DNA of 64,000 nt from Euglena gracilis (lineage: Eukaryota > Euglenida > Euglenophyceae > Euglenales). A program made the translations under genes and the position numbers. Below are positions 28,752-39,715 of this stretch, one piece after another. Position 1 is the stretch's first letter; the number at the start of each line of letters is the position of its first letter. A model generated the notes under the pieces. That model did no database searches, was not told where the DNA came from, and worked only from the letters and a program-made list of their open reading frames with translations. The stretch is from positions 76,670,192 through 76,734,191 of the forward strand of contig CP154956.1 in NCBI GenBank assembly GCA_039621445.1, given 5' to 3'.

Positions 28752-29343
28752 TGTGGGCGGCGGGAGGCGGCCTGGCGCCTGCGCACTGGAATTAGCGAAC
28801 ATTCTGCCCCATTCCGCTACTTTTGTTTACCTGTGTACTTTCCCCCCCCAGGTTCTCTCTTCCGAAATGTTTCATTCAAAGAATCGTGCATGCTGAAGGA
28901 AGGAATTTCAAAAATTGAATCTGAATTAAAGGGAACAATTGTCCAAGGAGTTCAAAAGTCAATCCGGAAGGTCAATCAAAAGACAAAACTTCAAATTCAA
29001 AAAAGAAAGAGCAAGCGGCGCTGGGAATCAAGGTGAAGGTGTTCTTCCGCCCCCCCGATACCCTTTTTTAAATTCAATCCAGGCTTTTACTCCCCCCCCC
29101 CCCTACTGCTTCAGAGGCACCCCCAAGGAGTTGGCCAAAAAAAACGCCCCCCCCATTTTTGAATTATTTGGCTGCCGGAACCCAGGTTCTGGCTGAATTC
29201 AGGGACCGAAAGACACAAAAAAAGGGAATTTTTGGGGCACGTGTGCCTACTTTCACCGGAGCGCCGGGTGACTGTTTTCCCCCACTCGGCCTGCCGGGGA
29301 GCCCATTCCGCGCACGGTCACCGAACCGGCGAGAGGGGAAAAC
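28752..29343 (+). repeat. Element C 5' LTR
   Basis: 592 bp, TGTGGGCGGCGGG ... GGGGAAAAC. Matches 40827-41416 and 10692-11286. Confidence 0.9.
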
Positions 29344-29361
29344 TGGTAGCAGAGGCTTGTT
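29344..29361 (+). other. Element C primer-binding site
   Basis: TGGTAGCAGAGGCTTGTT directly abuts the LTR. The first 12 bases are a perfect complement to a typical eukaryotic initiator tRNA-Met 3' end including CCA. Confidence 0.85.
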
Positions 29362-29412
29362 CGTTCTACGTTTTCCATTGAAGGCCATTTTCTCAAGTGC
29401 CTTCTTTTTGAA

Positions 29413-32400
29413 ATGCAAAGCGTGCACACCTCCCCAGAATTTTCCACACACGAAGAGGCTACGGCCCACCGGGACACAGACAGGATGCCAACCTTTGCGG
29501 CGGACTCTGAAGTGGTAGCCCCCACCGCAAGTCTTTCCGATAGCCCTCGGGAAGCGCAAGAAAACACCCCGAAAAGATACCCCCGATCCCCTGCCCCATC
29601 CCTACTCCCATCCCCACAATCCCCGTTTCCCGCGCTCCCAGCCCCACCCCAACTCCCACTCATCCCCCTCCAATCCGAGTCCCTAGTCGATAGCCCTCGA
29701 GACTCATCCCAAGTCCCCCTCCTGTTCCCGAAATCAGCCCAGCCCCAGAGCTGGGACCCGACCCCCTGGCTACCACCCGGGGCTCCACCCTCTCAGCTTT
29801 TCCCCGGGACCCCACCCTTCCCCCAGCTGATCCCTTCCCTGCCCTTCCCGTCCCGTTCCCGTCCGAGGTGCCCCACCTGTGGGGCGTCCCGGAGCTGCAG
29901 AGTGAGCGGGCTTTCGCTGGCCTGCCGGTGCCCGTGCCCAGCCCCGGGCCACCGAGGAGCCATGATGAGGGCATGCGGGCCATCACATATCACCCCGCCC
30001 ACGAGCTGGGCCCCGGCGAGTCCGAGGGCCGAGACGGGATCCCCGTCCCCGTGGCTGGCCTGATCCCATCTGTGCATCCGTCCCTGCAGTCTGCTCTGCC
30101 ACCTGTACCGGTGGCAGGGCCCTCGCCGTCGCAGATGGCGTCGTCGTCCAGCCAAGCAGCCATCGCCGCACCGGTGGGAGTGCCGCCTCCCTACCGGTCC
30201 CCCAGCGAACACCCGAGCACCAACGCCGTGCACCCGCGCTTCCGCACCCCCCCATCCTCGGTCCGGCCGCACAAGGTGCCGCGGCTGGGCCTCTCCGATG
30301 ACGAAGGGGATGATGAGGGTGAAGGAGAAGGAGAAGGTGATCAACAACGCCGGGGAGAAGGTCCTCGTGATGACGACGAGGAGTGGCTGGCGGGCGCAGA
30401 CCAGAGCGAGATGTACGACACCGAGGAGAAGCCGGACGAGACCATGCAGGGCCCCCCCGAGTGGGAGGCTGCATACGCTGCGTTGCAGACGCGGATGGAC
30501 CGCCTCTGCAACACCGTCGACTTCATCGGCACCAAGGCGAAGGAGATGTGGGACAGCTGGGCGGCCGTGCAAATGGCCGCCGCCGTGAAGGACAAGGTGG
30601 ACGAGCAAGGAGTGGCGGTACAAGAGCTGAAGAAAAGGATGGCGGCCCAAGAAGGGGCCCACGTGGACCTGATGGAGAACGTGGTGAAGGTGAGGGACGA
30701 CATCGTCAGACTACATCAAGGAATATCACAACTCCACAAGCTCATGCCCATGGTGGCCACAGCGGAGGAGCGGATGACAAGAGTGGAGAAGTACACCCAC
30801 GACGCGCTCGGAGACTTCAGCGAATGCCCGCCAAGGCTCCGCCACCCCCGACCGAGCAGCAGCCGGTGCCGGTGGCCCGGCAGCAACCAGTGCCAGAGGT
30901 GATAACGGTCCAGATGGAGAAGGCCATGCAGGAGGAGTCCGTGGTGCAGGAGAAGCCGTCGTCCACCCTCCGACCAGCTCTCCGGCTGGTCCGGAAGCAG
31001 GCCGCGGCGGGAGGGGGCGGGGTGCCGTCCCTCTCCATCGCCCGCCTGACCACACCGTCCGCCGTCCCCGTCGCCAGCGCGTCCGCGGTGCGAGAGGTCC
31101 ACATCGCCCCGGTGCAGGCCCAGCCAGCGACCCTGCACTTCCTCCCGGCGCCGCTGGTGGACTCCGTCATCGGCCTCCACCCGGGCCGGTTCTCCGGGCA
31201 TCCGGAGGACAGTGGCGGAGGCGGTGGCTCCTGTTCCTTCGGGAACTCGAGCAGGCGTGGCCGTCCATCACGCCAGCTCAGCGCCTCGCCATGTTCCGCG
31301 CGGCTTTGGACGAGGCCACGGTGCTGATGCTGGACGAGGAGATCGAGACCAAAGGAGAGGTGGAATATGCCGTGCTGTTCGCGGAGGTGGACCTGGCGAA
31401 CGGCGGCGAGGACAGGAGGTCCTGCGGCGGCGAATGAGGAAGCTGAAGCTGGTGACGAGCGGGAAGCTGACCGAGAAGTCCTGGAGGGTGTACTACGCGC
31501 AGATGGCGTCCATGGCGAGGCAGGTGGGCATGGAGGAGGAGGAGCTGGGGAAGCTCCTCGTGGAGGCCATGCCCCTCCACCCCTGGCGCCGGAAGGTGGC
31601 GCAGAAGGAGGACAAGCGGGTGGACCACCGGTCCATCGTGCTGGAGGGCCTACCGATGGACACGACGGTGGAGGAGGTGAAGGAGATGATCAAGCAAGAG
31701 ACCACGGTGGCCCCCGCCTCGGTGCGGAAGGCGGGGCGCCGCTTCGTGGTGGTGCCAGTGGGCGACGAGCACCGCACCCTGGTGAAGGCCGTGTACGACC
31801 GCCAGCGGCTCGAGGGCGGCAGCATCGTCACGGTGACGGCCGACTCGTGCGACCTACCGGCGAAGGACATCCACAACCTCATGGTGAGATGGCTGCGGAT
31901 GGAGGCGAAGATGGCTCCCGAGAAGGAGAAGGAGATCCCGGAGTAGCGGCCGCTACCACGGTGGCAGCGGGACGTGGAGGTCGACGACACCACCGAGGAG
32001 CCGTACATCCAGGAGGTGGAGAAGACGAATGTGCCGCCGAAGAAGGAGAAGCAAGCGCAGCAACCACGCCCGCCGACGCCGCCGGTGCCCGCGCCCCAAG
32101 GCAAGGGACAAGGCCAAGGGGGACGTGGGTACCCGGAGCAGTGGTCATCGAGCCCATGGACGAGTGAAGAAGGAAAAGGAAAGGGTGGATACCAAGCCGA
32201 GCAGTGGTCATCGAGTGCATGGCAAGGAAATGAAGGAAAACGAAAAGGTGGTGGGTACCAAGGCGAGCAGTGGACATCGAATGCCCCAAGACAAGATGAA
32301 GGCAAAGGAAAAGGCAAGGCGAAGGGTCTAGCCAAAGGAGATCAAGGAAAAGGAAAGTCCAAGGGCAAAGGCAAGGACAGCAAGAGCAACGTCTCGGCCG

Positions 32401-32423
32401 TCCAGGAGCAGTATCATGAGTGA
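29413..32423 (+). pseudogene. Gag polyprotein of element C, frameshifted
   Basis: Starts at ATG 29413 with a Pro/Ser-rich leader, then passes through three frames. A coiled-coil-rich segment (about 30440-30830; LQTRMDRLCNTVDFIG, VQELKKRM) follows. Then a linker and a capsid (about 31220-31500; LFLRELEQAWPSITPAQRLAM, KLTEKSWRVYYAQMASMARQ). Next is an RRM-like segment (about 31610-31850; RSIVLEGLPMDTTVEEVKEMI, RRFVVVPV). After an in-frame TAG at 31944-31946 comes a Gly-Lys tail with three repeats of a YxxEQWSSSxW unit (about 32120-32330). It ends at TGA 32421-32423 followed by CGG and continues in the same frame as Pol. There is no zinc knuckle. Confidence 0.7.
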
Positions 32424-35400
32424 CGGGGCCGCCCAGGCCCCAGGGATGGGGGTCTGGGCCGGCCGTCAAATCCCAACGACAGCGTGAGCGTGCGGGCAAT
32501 CACCCAAGAGCCCCGCACGCCCCCCAGACCCAGCAAGCCACAAATCTCCCAAGGAGGGGAGAGACCGTGCCCTGAAGCACACGGTCAAGGCGGGGCCCAT
32601 CAGATTTCGACAAACAACTACTGGTCCGTGCTACAGAAGAAGTCCCGTCGTTCCGAGCAATCGTCTGCGGCGCGACCGGTCTCGTCTGCGCAGTCCTCGC
32701 CCCCCGCCAAGCCAGCAGCGTCCGTGCAATCGTCTACGCAGCATCGTGCCACCGCGACGCCCCCAGCCCGGCAGCAGCAGACTCGAGCACCGCGCCAGAC
32801 CGCACCAAGCCGGACGACGCTGCCCCCGCCATCAGCAGCGCCGTCAGCGGCACCGCGTTCCGCGCCCGCAGCAACCAGCGCCCCGCTCCCCCCGCAGAGC
32901 GCACCGTCCTCCCGGGCGGCACCGAAGCCGGCCGCATCGTCACCGACAACCTCGACGCCAAAGAGGTGGGCACTGGACCTGTTCTCCTGAACGGGTTCGG
33001 TGAAGCGGGCGCTGGAGAAGTTCGGCTACTCCGTCGTCTCGGTGGACGCCGACCCGCGGTGGAAGGCGGACAAGACGGTGGACGTGCGGCGCTGGCGGTA
33101 CTGGGAGGAGTACTGGCCCGGCGACTTCGAGTTGGTCGCCGCCTCGCCGCCGTGCACCGAGTACTCCAGCGCGATGACGACCAGGAGGCGGCGGCTGCGG
33201 AAGGCCGACTTCCTGGTCCGCAAGACGAAGGAGATCATCGCCTACCTGCGGCCGTCCCTGTGGTGGCTGGAGAATCCCCGCTATGGGAAACTCCGCCACC
33301 GCAAGGTCGTGGAGGACATGCAGTACGTCGATGTGGACTACTGCATGTTCGAGGCGTGGGGCTATCGCAAGCCCACACGCTTCTGGATCGCGAACTCCAT
33401 GGCCCCCATGCAGGACATCGTGTGCGACGGCCAGTGCGAGAACATCGTGGAGGAGCAAGATGGACGACGACATCATCGGCGGCAGCTGGGTGGGGCATCC
33501 CAGCAGCGCGGCACCCGAGAGCGGGCGTATCACATTCCCGAAGGTGTCGTCCGATACCTGTGCGAGCGCACCCCACCAACCCGCCAAGCAGCCGTGCCGC
33601 CCAGCGCGATACCGCCGTCGCCGGCACCCGCACCCGCGTCCGCCACCGCTCCGCCAACCCGGACGGCGCTGCCCCCGCAAGCAGCGGCGCTGTCCCAAGC
33701 CCCGCGCCAACGACCGCCATCGTGCACCTGCCAAGCATCGTGCGCCCCCGCCGAGCCGCACAACGATCCACCCGCCGAGCCCGTCACCACCGCCGCCGAC
33801 GAGCCCCACCCCCCGCGGAAAGTCAACAAGGTCACCGTCCGTCCGTGGCAGTACCGCCCCAGCCGGCCCTTCCAGGTGGGCCGCATGGAGAGGCGCGGCA
33901 GCAGCTACCAGCTGATGCTGGATGTGGTCATCGAGATCGACAGCCGGGAGGAGAAGGCGAAGGCCCTCATCGACACGGGGGCGCAGACATCGCTGATCCG
34001 TCGGGACTTGTTCCCGAGCGGATGTTTCCGCCGCAGCGAGCGGCCGCTGCTGCTGCGGACCGTGAACGGCGACCTGCTGGCAGGTGGCAGCAACGAGGCG
34101 GACGTCCTCCTGGTGTTCAACGCGAGGAGTGAAGGAGAGAGGAGTGGAGGAGTGAAGAGGTGGCACATCCAGATCACCGTCCATGACGGTGATATAGGGT
34201 GTGACCTGATTCTGGGTTACCCCTGGCTGAAGGAGCACAGGCTGGATGTGCAACCCTGGCGGGATGCGCTCCAGCTCCACGACGACCCCCGATGGGTCAT
34301 CGCCGGCACCGAAGCAAGCGAGATCGCAGCGCTAAGCACACGCACCCACGCGACCGTCCGAGCCCGCAGCCCATTGCCGTTGCCCCGCACGCCGTCCGAA
34401 GTGGAGGAGGAGATGGAGGCCGAGGTGAGGAAGGTGAGGCTCACCGTCGGGGTCAACGGCCCCGACGGAGACGAGGAGGACGAGGCCCTGGACGCCGAGG
34501 AGGAGGCAATGGTGGCCAAGGTGCTGATCGACGCCGCCAAGGAGGCGAAGGAAGTCCGTGGGGTGTTTACAGCCGAGGCGGAGGAGCAGCATCCGCTGGC
34601 CGTCCAGCTGCGCACCGAGATGCTCAAGGTGTTCGAGGGCCGCGTCTTCCGCGACCGCGTCCACCCCGATCCGCCGCCCCGAGGCCAGCACGGGATGGCG
34701 GTGCTGCGCCTCAAGCCAAACGCCCAGCCGGTGGTGGGGAGGGTGATCAACCTGAAGGGCGAGCGGCTGGAGGCGCTGCGGGAGATGGAGGAGGAGTGCC
34801 GCCGCGACCAGAAGGTGGAGCCGGGCCGCGGCCCGTGGCGGGCGGCGGCTTTCCCGATTCGGAAGAAGAACGGGAGGAGGAGGTTGGTGTGTGACTACGC
34901 GGTGACGAACCTGCAGATCATGGCGGACAGCTACCCCTTGCCCTTGACGGAGGAGATCGTGGCGAAGCAGGCGAAGTGTACCCTCTTCAGCACCATCGAC
35001 TTGCGGGACGCGTTCCACCAGGTGGCCTTGGCGGAGGAGAGCCGACCGGTGACGAACGTCCAGCTGCCGGGTGGGCTGTGGCAGTGGCGTGTGGTTCCGC
35101 AGGGGATCAACGTCGGGCCCGCCCTCCTGCAGCGGGACATCGACGCCACCTGCGCGGCGGTGAAGGCGCACTCCCGCCCGTACTTCGACGACATCATCGT
35201 CAGTACGCGGCAGGGAGCGGAGGAGACGGACGAGGAGTTCTACCAGAAGCATGCCCGAGACGTCCGTGAGACGTTGCTGGCCTTGGAGAAGGACAGGTGG
35301 GTCAGCGACAGCCGCAAGGTCAAGCTCTTCATGAGGCAGGTCGAGTTCGTGGGGCGCTCTCCTGGGGCACGGCAGGAGGGCGCCTGCCCCAGGCAAACTG

Positions 35401-37968
35401 TCGGCGGTGCAGCACTGGCAGCTGCCGCCGACGGTCAGCAGTCTCCGCGCGTTTCTCGGCGTCTGCAATTACTATGCGGGCTACGTGAGACTCTACGCGG
35501 AGCTGGCGGCGCCGTTGCAGGAGAAGCTGAAGTTGCCGAGGGAGCTGACCAAGGCGGGATCCAAGCACCCAGTGGTGTGGATGGAGCAGGAGAAGGAGAC
35601 GTTCGACAAGCTGAAGAAGGCCCTCGTCGCCGACCTGGAGCTGTACCACATCGATCCAGCCAAGCCGTTCGACCTGCGCACCGACGCGTCGGATTACGCC
35701 ATCGGAGCGGTGCTGGAGCAGTTCCCGAAACATCGACGGCGTGCCGCGGGTGGAGGACCTGCGGCCGGGGGCCTCCGTCCCGGTGGCCTTCATGTCCCGG
35801 AAGCTCACCGAGGGGCAGCGCCTTCGGTGGGATGTCCGGGACAAGGAGACGTATGCCGTGGTGGCCGCCCTGGACAAGTGGGCGGGCTTCCTGCTGGACA
35901 ACGAGATCCTCGTCCTGACCGACCACCGCAGCCTGGAGTCGAGGTACAAGGAGTACGTCGCCGGAGTGGGCCCGCAGGGGAGGCGGGCCAGATGGCATGC
36001 GAAGCTCAACGAGTTCCGCATCACCGTGGTGCACGTCCCCGGCGAGACCAACGTGGTGGGCGATGCCATGTCTCGCTGGGCCTACCCGGCCTCACAAGGC
36101 TGGCGCGACACCTCGTGGCACGGCACCGAGGCCGACACGAAGGGGATGAAGGCCCACATCCTGGAGGAGAAGCTGCGCCAGAAGTCCACCCCGAAGGCGG
36201 TGCATCCCGAGGACGAGGAGACCAAGGCGGAACAGGTGGAGAGGTCAACCCTGAAGGAGGGGAGAGAGCTGGCCGTCATCCAGCTGATCCTGCTCCAGTC
36301 ATTCGCCGCGGTCCCGTCAGCGACCCACATCGCCATCACCACGCGCAGCCGCCTCGACACGCAGCGCAACGCCCGAGACGCCCCAGCAGACGCCCCGCAC
36401 GGTACGCGGTCCGAGCACCCACGAGAGATGCACCCGTCAGCCTTGTCTCCCGCGGCCGCAGCAGTCCCACCGTCGGCATTGTCTGCGGCAGTCCCACCGT
36501 CTGCGTCGTGCATCGCATCACCAGCGTCCGTGCCAGCACCATCATCCAATGCGCCATCGCCAGTCCCATCACCAGCACCGCAGTCCGCCGCACCGCAGTC
36601 CATCGCACCGTCCGCAGCGCCCACAGCCGGTGTCTCATCACCGGCCATGCCCGTCCCAGCGTCCGCAGCCGGTGTGCCGTCACCGGCCGCGTCGGTCCCG
36701 TCTGCAGTGCCCTCAGCGGGTGTGCCGTCAACCGCTGATCCCGTGCCCCCGCAGCCTGACCTGGACATCAACGTCTTCGACATGGACTGGAGCAAGGCGT
36801 ATGCGGTGTGCCCGTGCTGGAAGCCCGTCTGGGACCAGGCCCACAACGGCCCGGGCTGGCCCAGCGGGTTCCAGCTGGTGGATGGGTGGCTCGTCTCGGT
36901 GGGGAGGTGGTGTGTGCCGAGCGGGCTGCTGGCGGAGGTGCTGAGGGAGCAGCACTCGGTCTCCGGCCATGTGGGCGGGGACCGGCTGGTGGAGGAGGTC
37001 GAGCGCACCTACGTCTTCGCGGACCGGATGGAGGCGGCGAAGGTGGCCGGCGGGCTGCAGCGGACGTGCCCGGTGTGCCAGGCCACCGAGCACCCGCACC
37101 AGCCGCTGCGGCTGAAGGTCTGCCCGACGCCCGTCCCGCCGTACATCATGGCGTCGGTGGCCATCGACCTCTTCGTGATGCCGGAGGTGGACTTCGAGGG
37201 GCAGCTGTACAACGTGTTCGCCGCCTGCGTCGATCGCCACAGTGGGTGGGTCGTGGCCACGGCCCACCACACGCGCGGCCTCACCGCCGCCACCGTGGCC
37301 AAGGCGATGTACCGGGGGTGGTGGTCGCCGCACGGGCTGCCCAGCGTGATCACGAGTGATCGCGGGCCGCACTTTGCTGGCGCGTGGTGGCGCAGCATGT
37401 GCGGCCTGCACGGGATCCGCCACGCCTATGCCCAGGCGTACCACCACGCGGCGAACGGGCGGGCGGAGTCCCTCGGTGCGCAGCTGCAGAAGCGGATCCG
37501 GAGCGAGAAGGCCGAGGCCCCGATCACCTGGGTGGAGTCCCTGCCCAGGGCAGTGCAGAAGCTGAACGACTCTAAGGCGCAGCACGGCCTGAGTCCGTAC
37601 GAGGTGCTGTATGGACGGCATCGGTGGACTGGTGGCGTACCGTACAAGGCCCCGGTCATGGTGGAGGATGCCGTGTCGTTCTTCGAGAGACAGAAGGCCG
37701 TGGACCAGAAGGTCGCCGACGTCCTCAACGACCTCCACAAGCGGCAAGCGGACCAGAAGAACCGGAGCAGGAAGGACCTCGAGGAGTTCGCCAAGGGAGA
37801 CCTGGTCTGGTACCTCCGGCCTCCGAGGCGGCCGGGCCAGAAGCTCGAGAGCTACTGGCTTGGCCCAGCCCGGGTCACCGCGCGCCGTGGCGAGCACTCG
37901 TACGAGCTGGAGCTGGAGGAGGGCCGCCGCCAAGAGGCCCACCGCTGCCAGCTGAAGGCCTACCGCGA
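32424..37968 (+). pseudogene. Pol polyprotein of element C (methyltransferase to integrase), frameshifted
   Basis: In frame with Gag across one TGA. The methyltransferase-like domain is at about 32965-33550 (WALDLFS, a TGA in place of Gly at 32988-32990, TGSVKRAL; ASPPCTEYS; LENPRYG; DYCMFEAWGYRKPTRFW). Protease IDTGAQ is near 33968. RT is at about 34830-35330 with YFDDI near 35180. A frameshift near 35350 leads to FLGVCNYYAGYV, RNase H starts with RTDASDYAIG near 35680, and a second shift near 35725 leads to TDHRSLES. The integrase zinc domain is near 36950-37080 (HSVSGHV ... CPVCQA) and the DDE core near 37160-37480 with Asp and Glu again 35 residues apart. The frame then runs into the inverted segment; no chromodomain follows in this orientation. 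Confidence 0.85.
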
Positions 37969-39715
37969 TCCGGGCTCTGGGCGGGGGCCGCTGTCCTGCT
38001 GGGTGGCTTGGCAGCCGCGCCGCGCCGACCTGCAGGCTTGGGGCAGAGCCCGGAGCGTTGAGCCTTTCGGGGGGGCTGTGCGCTCCCCGGCTGGTTGGGG
38101 GGGGGGCGGTCCCTTGGGCTCCCTTGGGTCTTTCTGGTGCCTGGGGGGGTCTCTTCGGCTCGCCTCCTTTGCCCCCTGCCTGGCCTGGCTGGCTGGGGGG
38201 GGGGAGCGTGCCTTTCTCTCCCTTGCGCCTGCTCGCTTCTCTTGTGGCGCTCTGGGGGGGGGTTTGCTCCTTGCGCCCTCTTTGGTTCTCGTTTGGCGCT
38301 CTGGGGCTCCGGTGGGTGTGGGCACCCCTGGGGGGGGGGCGCTTTTTTTGGGGGGGGCGCCCCTGGGGGGGGGGGGGGGGGGCGCTTTTTTGGGGGGGGG
38401 CGCCCCTGGGGGGGGGCGCTTTTTTTGGGGTGGCGCCCCTGGGGGGGGCGCTTTTTTTTGGGGCCCCCCTGGGGGGGGGCGCTTTTTTTTCGGCCCGGGG
38501 GGGTCCGGGGGCGTTTTTTTTTTTTTGCCCGGGGGGTCCCCCTGGGGTCTTTGGCGTTGGTGTGTGGGGGGTCTTTGGTCGTGCTCTCCGGGCCCCCTGG
38601 GGGGGGGGCGGCCTTGGTTGGTGGCCTCTGGGCCCCCAGGGGGGGGTCCTGGCTCGGTGGCCCTCTGGGGCCCCCTGGGGGGGGGCCTGGCTCGGTGGCC
38701 CTCTGGGGCCTCCTGGGGGGGTCTTGGCTCGGTGGTCCTCTGGGGCCTCTCGGTGGCCCTCTGGGGCCTCTCGGTGGCCCTCTGGGGGGCCCTGACTCGG
38801 TGGCCCTCTGGGGCCTCTCGTCTTGCTGGTGCCCCCTGGGGGGGCTTTGGCTGTTCGGTGCCCCCTGGGGGGGGGCTGGCTTCGGTTCCCCCTGGGCGGC
38901 GCTAGCTGGCTTCGGTTCCCCCTGGGGGGGGGGTGGCTTGGCTCGGTGCCCCCTGGGGGGGGGGGGGGCGTAGGTTCCCCCTGGGGGCCTGGCTGGCTTC
39001 GGTTCCCCCTGGGGGGGGGGGTGGCTTGGCTCGGTGCCCCCTGGGGGGGGGGTGGCTTCGGTAGCCCCTGGGGGGCCTGGCTGGCTTCGGTTCCCCCTGG
39101 GGGGGGGTGGCTTGGCTTCGGTTCCCCCTGGGAGGTGCTGGCTGTCTGTCTTGGGGTCGGCTTCCTGGCTCCCTTTCTCCCCTTGGGGGGGGGTGCCTGG
39201 CTGCCTTGGCTGTCTGCCTCCCCTCGCTGGCTGGGGGGTGGCTGGCTGGTGGCCCCCTTGGGCCGCTGGCTTGTCTGTGTGGCCTCCGCCCCCCGCTCTC
39301 TCCCGGCCGTTGTCTTCCCTTGGCCGGCTGGGGGGGTCTGCTCTGCCCCTGGCTGCGGCCCGCCTCTGGCTTCCGGCCTTGGGCGCCAGCGTCCTCCTGC
39401 CTCCACAGTATCAGTGTCAGTGTGAAGGACAGGGGCAGAGATATCCGCTGCCATCCGTCGGCTCGCCTCCGACGGTGTAGTCTCCACGTACCCAGCCTCC
39501 GCCAGCGTCTTGGTCCACGGCGCAGCAGGCACTCTGGCGAGTCGGCAGGCAAGGAACGGCAGCAGCAGCAGCAGCCCCACAAATACAACCCCCGCTACCC
39601 AGTACGGTTTGACGCCAGGCTTTTCCAACCACCCCCGGGGCGGTGGGCTGGCATGGGTAGCCGTGGGTAGGGGAAAATGGGTGGCCTCCTGGTTGGTGCC
39701 GGAAAGGGCCGGGAC
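37969..39715 (-). CDS. Membrane-segment plus Pro-rich tail part of the envelope-position ORF (element C, inverted)
   Basis: Met at 39628 starts a protein almost identical to the 8790 ORF: a TM segment (WVAGVVFVGLLLLLPFLACR), a short conserved region to about residue 75, then a Pro/Gly/Lys-rich tail encoded by the minisatellite. The frame stays open past 37969 to 36728, but that part is antisense of integrase and is not real. The very long Gly-rich plus-strand frames over 38.0-39.5 kb are shadows of the same poly-G sequence. Confidence 0.4.
38300..39140. repeat. G-rich minisatellite and homopolymer tracts
   Basis: Inverted counterpart of 9230-10030: units GGTTCCCCCTGGGGG...GCTGGCTTC and GGTGGCCCTCTGGGG, with many G7-G16 runs and T8-T13 runs (38338-38540). 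Confidence 0.85.

Noticed and set aside
36728-37968. Extension of the minus-strand Pro-rich frame beyond the inverted segment
   Set aside because: It is antisense to a clear integrase with HHCC and DD35E residues, so the open frame is accidental.
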